Assembly: GCA_041498295.1 (NCBI GenBank)
Contig: JBGQIB010000083.1
Location: 1 to 19,910 of the forward strand
DNA length: 19,910 nucleotides
Direction: 5' to 3'
Origin: VGRW01 sp041498295
GTDB lineage: Bacteria; Myxococcota_A; UBA9160; SZUA-336
Positions within the stretch are counted from its first letter, which is position 1, and every line of letters begins with the position of its first letter. Made by a program: the position numbers and the translations under genes. The notes under the pieces were generated by a model that was given only the letters and a program-made list of their open reading frames with translations, had not been told where the DNA came from and did no database searches. Positions 1 through 7,032 of the stretch are shown here, one piece after another.

Positions 1-172
1 CGGGCGCGACGTAGGGATCGTCGACGTAGTGGGCGAAGTCGCCCTTCACCTCGACGTACTGCTCGTTGGCGTCCGCGCGCAGCCGCTTGTCGCGCTCCTC
101 GCGGTACTTCGTGCGCAGCGCGTCGGGATCGAAGGCGGCTCGTGTCGCTTGGCTCTCGGGGCTGGTGCTCAT
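1..172 (-). CDS. Flavin-containing (Baeyer-Villiger-type) monooxygenase, N-terminal fragment
   Basis: Reading the minus strand from ATG at 172 gives 57 codons without a stop, running off the left edge. The peptide begins MSTSPESQATRAAFDP and continues with DPDALRTKYREERDKRLRAD, then QYVEVKGDFAHYVDDPYVAP. I recognise this as the leader that precedes the FAD-binding GxGxxG domain in a group of NAD(P)H- and FAD-dependent monooxygenases related to cyclohexanone and steroid monooxygenases; the FAD motif itself would lie outside the window. Such enzymes insert oxygen next to a ketone. There is no Shine-Dalgarno sequence. Instead a promoter-like TTGAAA, 17 bp, CACAAT ends 6 nt before the ATG, so the mRNA may be leaderless. 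The gene is divergent from the beta-solenoid gene. Family assignment rests on the N-terminal leader only; the substrate cannot be inferred. Confidence 0.72.
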   Translation of the reverse strand, partial: MSTSPESQATRAAFDPDALRTKYREERDKRLRADANEQYVEVKGDFAHYVDDPYVAP

Positions 173-178
173 GCCGAC

Positions 179-207
179 ATTGTGACGGGCCCGCGCGCGC
201 GTTTCAA
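179..207 (-). promoter_or_regulatory. Sigma70-like promoter of the monooxygenase gene
   Basis: On the minus strand TTGAAA (207-202) and CACAAT (184-179) are separated by exactly 17 bp. These match the -35 consensus at 5 of 6 and the -10 consensus at 4 of 6 positions. Only 6 nt (178-173) lie between the -10 and the ATG, so transcription would start at or very near the A of the start codon. Confidence 0.6.
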
Positions 208-234
208 AAGGCCCCCTGAGGGCCCGCTTGCGGC

Positions 235-240
235 TAGAAT
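235..240 (+). promoter_or_regulatory. Possible -10 element upstream of the beta-solenoid gene
   Basis: TAGAAT is followed by a GC-rich stretch (GCGCCGG), the same arrangement as the -10-like hexamers before other genes in this window. I see no good -35 17 bp upstream. A start near 247 would give a leader of about 50 nt carrying AGGAGG before the ATG at 300. Confidence 0.35.
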
Positions 241-299
241 GCGCCGGCCCAGCGGGCAGGAGCCTCCGGGCGCAAGCGACCCCGCCACAGGAGGCCCTC

Positions 300-1397
300 A
301 TGTCGATCCACGCGTCTCTCCGCCTCGCGCTCGTGTCACTCGCACTCGGGCTCGCACCCATCGCCCACGCGGGCGACATAACGGCGGCGCTCAAGGGACA
401 CACCCTGAAAGTGACGGGCGACGGACTCGGCACCCTGCTGACGTTGTCGGGGCGGCCCGCGGACGCGACGCCCGCCGTTGCGGCGCTGGTGCGCGTCGTC
501 TCGGGCGACGGCCTCGTGAACGGGGTCGACGCGCCGGCGATCTTCAACGGAGTGACTCAGCTCAGCATCAAGCTCGGCAACGGCACGAACATCGTGGTCC
601 TCTCCGACCTGCAGCTCAGCGGAGGAGTCAGCGCGACGGGCGGCTCGGGGCTCGACTCCTTCCTGTTCTCGCTGAACGAGCTCGGCGGAGACGCGAAGGT
701 GAACGGCGCAAAAGGCCCCTTGGCCTTCACCTGCACCGGGGGCGAGATCGGAAGGAAGCTCGACGTGAAGGCCGGCGATGGCGACGACGTGGCCTCGACG
801 AGCTGCCGGGTCGACGGCGCCGCGAGCTTCGCGCTCGGCGACGGCCAGAATACGTTCTCCATGACCACGGACGGGTTTGCGCAGTCACTGACCGTCAAGG
901 GCGGCAGCGGCGTCGACTCGGTCAGCCTGGACGGCGACGTCCCCAAGAACGTCAACCTGCAGCTCGGGGACGGCGCCAATCTGACTCAGATCACCGGGCT
1001 TCGGGTCAGCGGAAACCTGAGTTACACGAGCGGCGACGGCCCGGACGCGATCACGTCGAACCCCCTGATCGTCGGCAGCAAGGTCAGCATGAATCTGGGG
1101 GACGGTGCGAACTCGGTGGTGTTCGGGACGGTGCGCTCGCTGATCGGCGCGACACTCAACGTGACGACCGGCGACGGGGCGGACTCGGTCGCCCTCAGCC
1201 CCGCGTCGGTCGGCGAGGACGCGACGATCAAGCTGGGCAACGGCGCGAACTCGCTCGTGCTCGACGACGCTTCGATCGGGCGCGACCTCATCGTCACCGC
1301 CGGCTCCGGCGCCGACTCCGTCGTCTTTCTCAATACCCCCGACATCGGCCGCCATACCCAGATCCACCTCGGCGCCGGCGCGAACACCCAGCCCTGA
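300..1397 (+). CDS. Secreted beta-solenoid repeat protein with alternating Asn/Asp turns
   Basis: The ATG at 300 is chosen over upstream starts because a perfect AGGAGG lies 5 nt before it and the protein then opens with a signal peptide: hydrophobic stretch at residues 8-20, probable cleavage after AHA (24|25). The 365-residue product is exported. From about residue 93 it is built of rungs of about 22 residues, each with a turn of the form G-x-G-x-N/D: GNGTN 93, GSGLD 115, GDGDD 159, GDGQN 180, GSGVD 203, GDGAN 223, GDGPD 245, GDGAN 267, GDGAD 291, GNGAN 313, GSGAD 335, GAGAN 357. The last turn residue alternates Asn and Asp. This is typical of a right-handed beta-helix or beta-roll, but it is not the nine-residue RTX repeat. 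The protein stops three residues after a turn, as if cut within a repeat. Function unknown; a surface or secreted structural or calcium-binding role is only inference. Confidence 0.85.
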   Translation: MSIHASLRLALVSLALGLAPIAHAGDITAALKGHTLKVTGDGLGTLLTLSGRPADATPAVAALVRVVSGDGLVNGVDAPAIFNGVTQLSIKLGNGTNIVVLSDLQLSGGVSATGGSGLDSFLFSLNELGGDAKVNGAKGPLAFTCTGGEIGRKLDVKAGDGDDVASTSCRVDGAASFALGDGQNTFSMTTDGFAQSLTVKGGSGVDSVSLDGDVPKNVNLQLGDGANLTQITGLRVSGNLSYTSGDGPDAITSNPLIVGSKVSMNLGDGANSVVFGTVRSLIGATLNVTTGDGADSVALSPASVGEDATIKLGNGANSLVLDDASIGRDLIVTAGSGADSVVFLNTPDIGRHTQIHLGAGANTQP

Positions 1398-1408
1398 GGG
1401 GACTCAGG
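1393..1408. terminator. Short hairpin over the stop codon of the beta-solenoid gene
   Basis: CCTGAG and CTCAGG form a perfect 6-bp stem with a GGGA loop; the TGA stop codon lies inside the left arm. No run of T follows. It may stabilise the 3' end or help termination, but the stem is short. Confidence 0.35.
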
Positions 1409-1449
1409 ACCGGCCGGCCAGATTCCGAACCGTCGAGTGGGAGGCGCTG

Positions 1450-2718
1450 TTGTCCACGAGCCCGCTCGCGATTCACGGCGGCGCGAAGCTGCGCACGCGC
1501 GCGTGGCCGAGCTGGCCGGAGCACGGCGCGCCCGAGCGCGCGGCGCTCGAGCGCGTCCTCGCGAGTGGCAACTGGGGCGGGTTCCCGAGCCCGAACACCG
1601 AGGCCCGCGCGTTCGCCGCGGAGTTCTCGCGCTTCACGGGCGCGGCGTTCGCGGTGCCCTGCGCGAACGGCACGTTCTCGCTGATGCTCGCGCTGCAGGC
1701 CGCGCGGGTGCCGCCGGGCTCGGAGGTGATCACGTCGGCCTACACATTCGTGGGTACGGCGGGCGGGATCGTCGCCGCGGGCTGCGTGCCGGTGTTGGCG
1801 GACGTCGATCCGGAGACGTACTGCGTGGATCCAAGCGCGGTCGAGGCGGCGATCACGCCGCGGACGGCGGCGATCATGCCCGTGCATCTGGCGTGCGCGC
1901 TGGCCGACATGGATGCGCTCGGCGCGATCGCGTCGCGGCGCTCACTGCTCGTCGTCGAAGACTGCGCGCACGCGCACGGCGCGAAGTGGCGCGGACGCGG
2001 CGCGGGAGCGCTGGGTGACTTCGGCTCGTTCTCGATGCAGAGCTCGAAGCTCTTGACCGCCGGCGAGGGCGGCGCGGTCACGACGAACGATCCGACCTAC
2101 GCCGCGCGGCTCGCGTCGCTGGTGAACTGCGGACGCAAGGAGCCCGGCGCCGACGCGTTCCCGGAGCAGATGCTCGGCCACAACCTGCGCATGACCGAGT
2201 GGCAGGCGGCGCTGCTGCGCGCGCAGCTCGAGCGCCTGCCGGAGCAGAACGCGCGGCGCGAGCGGAACCTCGCGCGCTTCGAACGCGAGCTCGCATCCGT
2301 CCCCGGCCTGCGACCGCTGCGGCGCGACCCGCGAGTCACTGCGCGCGTCGCGTATCAGTTCGTGCTCCGCTACGACGCGGGCGCGTTCGCCGGCGTGCCC
2401 CGCGACCACGTGATCCTGGCGCTGCGCGCCGAAGGCGTGCCGTGCTCGGGCCGCTTCTACACGCCGCTCGCTGAGGATCCGCTGTTCGCGCCGGACCCAC
2501 TCACCAACCCGGCGGCCTGCTCCGCGGCTCGCTACGACCCGGCCGCGTTCCCCGTCGCGCACCGCGCCGCGTTCGACGAGTCGATCTGGCTCCCGCACGA
2601 GCTGTTCCTCGGCGGGGATGCGGAGGTCGACGACCTCGTCGCGGCGCTCGCGCGCATCCAGGGAGGCGCGGCCGAGTTACGCGCACGGCCGCCCCAGGGG
2701 ACGGTGAGCCGGCGCTGA
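1450..2718 (+). CDS. DegT/DnrJ/EryC1/StrS family PLP-dependent aminotransferase
   Basis: The 422-residue product fits this fold-type I aminotransferase family, which usually transaminates keto-sugar nucleotides for cell-surface glycans or secondary metabolites. The start is TTG at 1450, with GGGAGG 6 nt upstream. Visible hallmarks are the N-terminal GNWGGFPSPNT region (40-50), the cofactor-phosphate loop around CANGTFSLML (71-80), SAYTFVGTAGG (96-106), the PLP-ring Asp in VVEDCAHAHGAKW (D171), and the Schiff-base lysine in FSMQSSKLLTAGEGG (K200). The C-terminal part has the expected GRFYTPL motif. The active site looks complete. The neighbours are not sugar-nucleotide genes, so the substrate is open. 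It could be co-transcribed with the phosphotransferase 48 bp downstream, although two hairpins lie in that gap. Confidence 0.92.
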   Translation: MSTSPLAIHGGAKLRTRAWPSWPEHGAPERAALERVLASGNWGGFPSPNTEARAFAAEFSRFTGAAFAVPCANGTFSLMLALQAARVPPGSEVITSAYTFVGTAGGIVAAGCVPVLADVDPETYCVDPSAVEAAITPRTAAIMPVHLACALADMDALGAIASRRSLLVVEDCAHAHGAKWRGRGAGALGDFGSFSMQSSKLLTAGEGGAVTTNDPTYAARLASLVNCGRKEPGADAFPEQMLGHNLRMTEWQAALLRAQLERLPEQNARRERNLARFERELASVPGLRPLRRDPRVTARVAYQFVLRYDAGAFAGVPRDHVILALRAEGVPCSGRFYTPLAEDPLFAPDPLTNPAACSAARYDPAAFPVAHRAAFDESIWLPHELFLGGDAEVDDLVAALARIQGGAAELRARPPQGTVSRR

Positions 2719-2728
2719 AGGCGCCGGC
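2708..2728. terminator. GC-rich hairpin around the aminotransferase stop codon
   Basis: GCCGGCGC and GCGCCGGC form a perfect 8-bp stem whose 5-nt loop, TGAAG, contains the TGA stop codon. There is no T-tract. It is a candidate attenuating or 3'-protective structure. Confidence 0.45.
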
Positions 2729-2735
2729 GAATGCC

Positions 2736-2752
2736 GCACTCGGGTAGAGTGC
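2736..2752. promoter_or_regulatory. Second hairpin, overlapping a -10-like TAGAGT, before the phosphotransferase gene
   Basis: GCACTC and GAGTGC pair perfectly over 6 bp around a GGGTA loop. The sequence also contains TAGAGT (2745-2750) followed by GCGCGC, like the -10 elements of other genes here. The hairpin ends just before the GGAGGG ribosome binding site, so it could affect either transcription or translation. Confidence 0.3.
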
Positions 2753-2766
2753 GCGCGGAGGGCACG

Positions 2767-3771
2767 ATGGAGCTCCCCGAGCTCGAAGCGCGATTGATCC
2801 CGTTCGCGCGCGCGAAGTACGCGGACCCCGCAGCCGAGGTGTTCGCCGTGCACAAGATGCCCGGCCACGCCGGCTTCTCTTACGGCTTCTCGGTGCGCTC
2901 GCGCGGCGCGACCGAGAGCTGGTTCCTGCGTTTGCCGCCGCCCAACGTCCAGTGGAAGGGAACCGCCGATGTGCTGCGCCAGGTCGCGGCGCTGCGCGCG
3001 CTCGACGGCGGGCCAGTGCCGCACTGCTCGGTGCGGTGGGCGGGCGAGGAGCTCGAGTTCTTCGGCCGGCCGTACTTCGTCGTGCCCAAGCTCGAGGGCG
3101 ACGTGCTCATGCTCGGGCCGGGTGGCTGGGCCGAGTCATTCTCGCCGACACAGAGGCGCGAGATGGCCGCAGCAGCGATGACTGCGCTCGCACAGATCCA
3201 CCGCGTCGACTGGCGCGCGAAGCTCGGGTATCTCGGCGACCCGATGCGGTTCGAAGAGGACGTGACTCGCTGGGATCGCTTCGTGGAGCGCGCCGCGGAG
3301 CCCGAGGCGATGCGACTCGTCCCCGAAGTGCGCGCAAAGCTGCTCTCCGCGCTGCCGCGCAGTGCGCCGGTCGGTCTCCTCCACGGCGACTACAACTGGC
3401 GCAATACGTTCTGGTCGAAGGCAGGCCGGCTGTTGGCGGTGATCGACTGGGAGCTGTGTGGCATCGGCCCGACCTTGAATGACGTCGGTTGGGTCGCGAC
3501 CTTCAGCGACCCGGAGGCGTGGGCCCACGGCGGAGAAGTGACTCCGATGTTCGTCCCGGCCGACGAACTCGTCGAGCTCTACGAACGCGCCTGGGGCGAG
3601 TCACTGACGGACGTCGCCTGGTTCCGCGCACTCGCGGCGTACAAGTTCGCGATCATCACGGGACTGAACCTCGGCCTGCACCGGCGCGGCAAGCGCCACG
3701 ACCCGCTCTGGGAAGTCACGGGAAAGTCGATCGTGCCGCTGCTGGAGCGCGCCCGAGCGCTGCTCCTTTGA
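2767..3771 (+). CDS. Aminoglycoside phosphotransferase (APH)-like family protein
   Basis: The ATG at 2767 has GGAGGG about 6 nt upstream and is preferred to the ATG at 2731, giving 334 residues. The fold is that of APH and choline kinases. The catalytic loop reads LLHGDYNWRN (H206, D208, N213) and the metal-binding motif follows as AVIDWELCGIGP (D227). The N-lobe has the hydrophobic strand YFVVPKLEGD that leads into the hinge. All key residues for phosphoryl transfer appear present. Relatives labelled 'phosphotransferase family protein' are common beside acyl-CoA dehydrogenases in lipid-degrading bacteria (ACAD10-like) and are rarely drug-resistance enzymes. It follows the aminotransferase by 48 bp and may share its transcript. 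The substrate cannot be read from the sequence. Confidence 0.88.
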   Translation: MELPELEARLIPFARAKYADPAAEVFAVHKMPGHAGFSYGFSVRSRGATESWFLRLPPPNVQWKGTADVLRQVAALRALDGGPVPHCSVRWAGEELEFFGRPYFVVPKLEGDVLMLGPGGWAESFSPTQRREMAAAAMTALAQIHRVDWRAKLGYLGDPMRFEEDVTRWDRFVERAAEPEAMRLVPEVRAKLLSALPRSAPVGLLHGDYNWRNTFWSKAGRLLAVIDWELCGIGPTLNDVGWVATFSDPEAWAHGGEVTPMFVPADELVELYERAWGESLTDVAWFRALAAYKFAIITGLNLGLHRRGKRHDPLWEVTGKSIVPLLERARALLL

Positions 3772-3897
3772 TTCTTGACCGCCTGACGCACCGACTGGGG
3801 AGTGATTCCGATGGCGCGAGGGTGCAGGGACCGGCGGCGTAGCCCCCGGCGGCTGCCCGACCAATCGTGCATGATCCGGTCCAGGAGGATTTCATTC

Positions 3898-4284
3898 ATG
3901 CGCGCATTCGCACTGACTCTCGCACTTCTCTCGTGGACGTCGTCGGCTTCCGCGGACACTCTGTTCGCGACGGACCGCTTGTTTCGGCGCTCGCGTCGGC
4001 CCTGACCGTCTGTCAGATCACGAACCTGGGCCCGAGGCCGGCGAAGTTCGTCAACGCGGCCATCATCGACGTGGCCGGGCGGGGCGCTCCAGGGTCCGAC
4101 ATCCGACACCTGTACCAGCGCGCCGCTCCTGTTCGCTGGGACCTGCACGATCAGCGGCACCGCTCAGCTCGGCGCCGGCGGCGGCCAGATCTTCATGAAG
4201 GGCAGCGCGAAGAATCTGCGCGGGATGTGTCGGCTGCAGAACCCGGCAAAGGGCGCCTTCGCGCTGTTCGACCCGATGCGCTGA
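3898..4284 (+). pseudogene. Small exported protein gene disrupted by two compensating frameshifts
   Basis: AGGAGG at 3883-3888 precedes an ATG at 3898 that encodes a clear signal peptide, MRAFALTLALLSWTSSASAD, but this frame stops at 4003. From about 3975 the adjacent frame carries believable protein (VSALASALTVCQITNLGPRP, then KFVNAAIIDVAGR). After a G-rich run near 4077-4084 the first frame again gives sensible sequence (DTCTSAPLLFAGTCTISGTA, then GGGQIFMKGSAKNLRGMCRL) to a TGA at 4282. The composite, about 128 residues with Cys pairs, resembles small exported proteins of unknown function that have CxxxNxGxxP and late Cys motifs. The pattern fits one lost base near 3975 and one extra G near 4080. 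It may be a real pseudogene or sequencing errors; I cannot tell which. It stands alone between the phosphotransferase and tetR genes. Confidence 0.6.
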
Positions 4285-4313
4285 GGCTCCGGTTGTTGGA
4301 TCCTTGTAAGAGC

Positions 4314-4338
4314 TTGCAGATGCAAAGCATTTTCTGCA
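4314..4338. promoter_or_regulatory. Nested palindromes upstream of tetR, candidate operator
   Basis: In unusually AT-rich DNA, TTGCA-GA-TGCAA (4314-4325) is an inverted repeat. ATGC-AAA-GCAT (4320-4330) is another, and the outer TGCAGA / TCTGCA pair (4315-4338) encloses both. A further TTGCA half-site overlaps the predicted -35 at 4349. TetR proteins usually bind such palindromes at their own promoter, so this is the best operator candidate for the TetR protein encoded just downstream. Confidence 0.45.
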
Positions 4339-4348
4339 GATCCCGAAC

Positions 4349-4377
4349 TTGCATTCGGTTTCCGTTGCGGGTAGGCT
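4349..4377 (+). promoter_or_regulatory. Predicted promoter of tetR
   Basis: TTGCAT (4349-4354) and TAGGCT (4372-4377) are separated by 17 bp. The -10 ends 9 nt before the ATG at 4387, and no convincing Shine-Dalgarno sequence is present, so the mRNA is probably leaderless or nearly so. The palindromic operator candidate ends 10 bp upstream of the -35. Confidence 0.45.
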
Positions 4378-4386
4378 GCGCGCTCG

Positions 4387-5043
4387 ATGGCCCGTGCTCC
4401 CCGCGGCTCCGTAGTCCGACTCGAGCGCGCGCGCCCGCAGGCGCGCGGCGTGGCGACACGCCGGCGTGTACTGCTCGCGGCCGAGTCACTCTTCTCGCGC
4501 CGCGGCTACGAAGCCAGCGGCATGGCCGACGTCGCGGAGCGCGCGCGCATCGGCGTGGGCACGCTCTATCACCACTTTCCGGACAAACGCGCGCTCTTGC
4601 TCGCGCTGATCGACGACTGGGGCGACCGCGAGCTCGAGCACCGCCGCACTCACTACGACGTCGAGCGCTTTCTCGGCGGTGACCCGCACGCCGCGTTCGG
4701 TGACGACCTGCGCCGGAGCTACGAGCGGCTCCGGCGTGAAGGCGGCTTCTATCTCGTCCTGCTCGAGCTCGCCGAGCGCGACTCGGACGCGCGCCAGCGC
4801 TTGAACCGCATCAACCAGCTCGCCGACGAGCGGCTGCGCGACGTGCTCGTGCTTGGCCAGCGCCGCGGAGTGATTCGCGCCGAGATCGACCCGCTCGCAG
4901 CCGCGGTGCTCGTACGCCGCTCGATCGAAGCAGCGGCGACGGAAGTCTTCGTGTACCGCATGACCGATCCCGCCCCCGAGCGCGTGCTCGAGGGACTCAC
5001 GGACATGATCTGCCGCTACATCTTCCAGGAGGGACCCCACTGA
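4387..5043 (+). CDS. TetR/AcrR family transcriptional regulator
   Basis: The 218-residue protein has the TetR N-terminal DNA-binding domain at about residues 23-70: a first helix (RRRVLLAAESLFSRRGYEAS), the helix-turn-helix (GMADVAERARIGVGTLYHHF) and the trailing PDKRALLLALIDDW. The C-terminal two-thirds is a helical ligand-binding and dimerisation domain without close sequence motifs. Its TGA stop overlaps the ATG of the diiron gene by one base (TGATG), so the two are co-transcribed and probably translationally coupled. Palindromes upstream of the gene suggest autoregulation. The likely role is ligand-responsive repression of itself and the diiron protein. The ligand is unknown. Confidence 0.93.
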   Translation: MARAPRGSVVRLERARPQARGVATRRRVLLAAESLFSRRGYEASGMADVAERARIGVGTLYHHFPDKRALLLALIDDWGDRELEHRRTHYDVERFLGGDPHAAFGDDLRRSYERLRREGGFYLVLLELAERDSDARQRLNRINQLADERLRDVLVLGQRRGVIRAEIDPLAAAVLVRRSIEAAATEVFVYRMTDPAPERVLEGLTDMICRYIFQEGPH

Positions 5044-6140
5044 TGGCCACACAACCCGTCGCCCCCCAACTCGACTGGCAGGTGCTCGACACCTACAAGA
5101 CGCCGATGGAGATCGCCTGGCAGTTCGACTACGAGATCGGCATCGAGAAACTGCGCAACCTGTACTCGAAGGCGAAGCAGTTCCAGTGGGATGCGGAGCA
5201 GAAGCTCGACTGGTCGACCGAGGTCGATCCCTCGAAGCCGATCGTCGGCGAGGACCGCTTCATGTTCCTGCGCATGCCGTTCATCCAGCGGCTGTCGCAG
5301 TCACAGCGCGAGATGTTCACGGCGCACGCGACCGCGCAGCTCCTGTCGCAGTTCCTGCACGGTGAGCAAGGCGCGCTAATGACCGCGGCCGCCCTCACCC
5401 ACGCGGTGCCCGACTACGAAGCCAAGCTATACGGCGCGACGCAGACCATGGACGAGGCGCGACACGTCGAGGTGTACGAGCGCTACGTGCGCAAGCTCGC
5501 GATCGTGTACCCGATCTCCCCGTGGCTGAAGGAGATCATCGACCTGACCCTGCAGGCGGATCACTACGTGAAGATCCTGATCGGTATGAACATGGTCGTC
5601 GAAGGGCTCGCGCTCGCGGCCTTCCACAACATGCGCCGCCAGGCGACCTGTCCCTTGCTCAAGGACCTGACTCACTACGTTCTGCAAGACGAGTCGCGCC
5701 ACGTCGCGTTCGGGAACGTCTACGTCAAGGAAACGATCGACGGGATGCACGCGGACGACCGCGAGGACGTCGCGCAGTTCGCATTCGACGCGGTGAAGAG
5801 CATGGTCGACTCACAGGGCGGTGTCGACGGAAAGGGCCAGCGCAAGGGCGACCCGGGCTTCTTCAAGGTGCTCGCGCACGTCGGCATCGATCCGCAGGAC
5901 TTCCTCAAGGGCCTGGTCGAAGCGGGCGCGGCGGGGATCAACGCGAAGCTTCCGCCGGGCTCGATTCACAGCTTCAAGGACCTGATGATGCCGGCGCTCG
6001 TGCGTGTCGGCGCAGTGACTCCGCGCACGCGCGAGCTGTACAAGGCGGCGGAAATTCCGGTCTGGGAGGACGCGAGCGTGCTCGAGTCGATGGAGGACTC
6101 GAGCACCGGGGACATCGTGATCCCCGAGACTGCGCACTAG
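5043..6140 (+). CDS. Diiron ferritin-like (R2-type four-helix) oxidase or oxygenase
   Basis: The 365-residue protein carries a full set of carboxylate-bridged diiron ligands in the order expected for the ribonucleotide reductase R2/ferritin-like superfamily: E108 (in HGEQG), E138 and H141 (in MDEARHVEVYERY), E187 (in NMVVEGLAL), E217 and H220 (in QDESRHVAFG). This supports an O2-activating two-iron site, as in AurF-type N-oxygenases, R2-like ligand-binding oxidases or fatty-acyl-modifying enzymes. I cannot choose between these. AGGAGGG lies 9 nt before the ATG, inside the end of tetR. Direct coupling to a TetR regulator suggests an inducible role in oxidising a small or lipophilic compound. 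No redox partner gene is adjacent. It converges with the lipoprotein gene, with stop codons 9 bp apart around a 12-bp palindrome. Confidence 0.88.
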   Translation: MATQPVAPQLDWQVLDTYKTPMEIAWQFDYEIGIEKLRNLYSKAKQFQWDAEQKLDWSTEVDPSKPIVGEDRFMFLRMPFIQRLSQSQREMFTAHATAQLLSQFLHGEQGALMTAAALTHAVPDYEAKLYGATQTMDEARHVEVYERYVRKLAIVYPISPWLKEIIDLTLQADHYVKILIGMNMVVEGLALAAFHNMRRQATCPLLKDLTHYVLQDESRHVAFGNVYVKETIDGMHADDREDVAQFAFDAVKSMVDSQGGVDGKGQRKGDPGFFKVLAHVGIDPQDFLKGLVEAGAAGINAKLPPGSIHSFKDLMMPALVRVGAVTPRTRELYKAAEIPVWEDASVLESMEDSSTGDIVIPETAH

Positions 6141-6150
6141 TCGCGCGACT
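6139..6150. terminator. 12-bp perfect palindrome between convergent stop codons
   Basis: AGTCGCGCGACT fills the gap between the TAG of the diiron gene and the TGA of the opposing lipoprotein gene, and includes bases of both stops. It could form part of a bidirectional 3'-end structure, though it lacks a loop and a T-tract. Confidence 0.3.
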
Positions 6151-6563
6151 CAGCGATCGGATTCGCAGCCCGGGACGGCACAGGGCCCGGTCACGAGACC
6201 GCAGTAGTCCGAGTGAGTCGCGACCTTCCACGAGCGCGCGGAGACGAGTGTCTCGTCGCGGAACCGGAACTCGAGGCGGTCGTGCGCGACGGGCAGCATG
6301 AGCGGCAGCGGGGCGACGCCCGCGATCAGGACGAGGCCGGCCCAGCGCCGGTGTTTCTCGTATTCCCAGACCTCGTCGCCGTTCTGGACGCGTTTCTCGT
6401 CGGGCGCGCCGCGCTCGCGCTCGAGCTGTTCCGGCGTCGAGGCGAGCTCTTCGACCTCGCTGTCTCGGGGCAACACCGTCGCGTAGCCCACGCAGCCGCA
6501 GGCGAGGAGCGGCGCGAGTAGTAAGAGCCTGCCTCGCTGGCGCGGCGACGCGTCCTGGGTCAC
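6150..6563 (-). CDS. Small predicted lipoprotein, possibly SmpA/OmlA (BamE)-like
   Basis: GTG at 6563 has GAAGG 6 nt upstream and gives 137 residues. The N-terminus is a lipoprotein signal: basic residues, a hydrophobic stretch (RLLLLAPLLAC) and a lipobox LLAC with the lipidated Cys at 22. The mature part contains ELASTPEQLERERGAPDEKR and then GDEVWEYEKHRRWAGLVLIA, a pattern like the 'G-x-P-D...W-x-Y' segment of SmpA/OmlA-type small outer-membrane lipoproteins. A hydrophobic segment (residues 75-89) and a Cys-rich tail follow. It is probably attached to a membrane. Its start codon lies 10 bp from the divergent OsmC start, so its promoter must lie inside the OsmC-like gene. The specific function is unknown. 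Confidence 0.72.
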   Translation of the reverse strand: MTQDASPRQRGRLLLLAPLLACGCVGYATVLPRDSEVEELASTPEQLERERGAPDEKRVQNGDEVWEYEKHRRWAGLVLIAGVAPLPLMLPVAHDRLEFRFRDETLVSARSWKVATHSDYCGLVTGPCAVPGCESDR

Positions 6564-6573
6564 GCTGCCTTCG

Positions 6574-7026
6574 ATGTCGGAGCACCGTGTCCAAATTCAA
6601 TGGGCCCGAAGGGGCGAAGCGTTCACGTACGAAGCCTACGGGCGGCGCCACCGCTGGCGTTTCCACGGCGGCAGCGAGGTGGAAGCCTCCGCGGCGCCCG
6701 AGTACCGCGGCGATGCTTCTCTCCCGAATCCCGAGGAGGGGCTGGTCGCGGCGATCTCGAGCTGTCACATGCTCACGTTTCTCGCGATCGCGGCGCGCAA
6801 GCGCCTGACGGTGGAATCGTACGAGGACGACGCGGTCGGGCACATGGAGAAGAACGCGGAAGGCAAGCTGGCGGTGACTCGCGTCGAGCTGCGCCCGCGG
6901 ATCGTGTTCTCCGGCGAGCGCCGGCCGACGCCGGACGAGATCGCGAAGCTCCACGAGTCCGCGCACCACGGCTGCTTCATCGCGAATTCGGTGCGCACCG
7001 AGGTCACGGTCCGGTCCGTAGACTGA
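6574..7026 (+). CDS. OsmC family protein
   Basis: The 150-residue product shows the OsmC/Ohr fold signature. It has an N-terminal beta-rich segment (TYEAYGRRHRWRFHGGSEVE), the PEEGLVAAISSCHMLTFLAI helix with the first conserved Cys (C64), and AHHGCFIANSV with the second (C134). The paired cysteines are those that reduce organic hydroperoxides in OsmC and Ohr proteins, so a peroxide or thiol-stress role is likely. The length is typical of the family. The ATG at 6574 aligns with the usual family N-terminus. There is no good ribosome binding site, and its promoter must overlap the opposing lipoprotein gene. The next gene starts 6 bp after its stop, so the two form an operon. Confidence 0.93.
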   Translation: MSEHRVQIQWARRGEAFTYEAYGRRHRWRFHGGSEVEASAAPEYRGDASLPNPEEGLVAAISSCHMLTFLAIAARKRLTVESYEDDAVGHMEKNAEGKLAVTRVELRPRIVFSGERRPTPDEIAKLHESAHHGCFIANSVRTEVTVRSVD

Positions 7027-7032
7027 CTCGGG

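Noticed and set aside
300..1397. RTX-type calcium-binding toxin repeats
   Set aside because: Repeats are about 22 residues with one G-x-G-x-N/D turn each, not the nine-residue GGxGxDxUx pattern, and there is no type I secretion gene; the protein has an N-terminal signal peptide instead.
2767..3771. Antibiotic resistance kinase
   Set aside because: The APH fold is shared by many metabolic kinases; nothing in sequence or context points to drug resistance.
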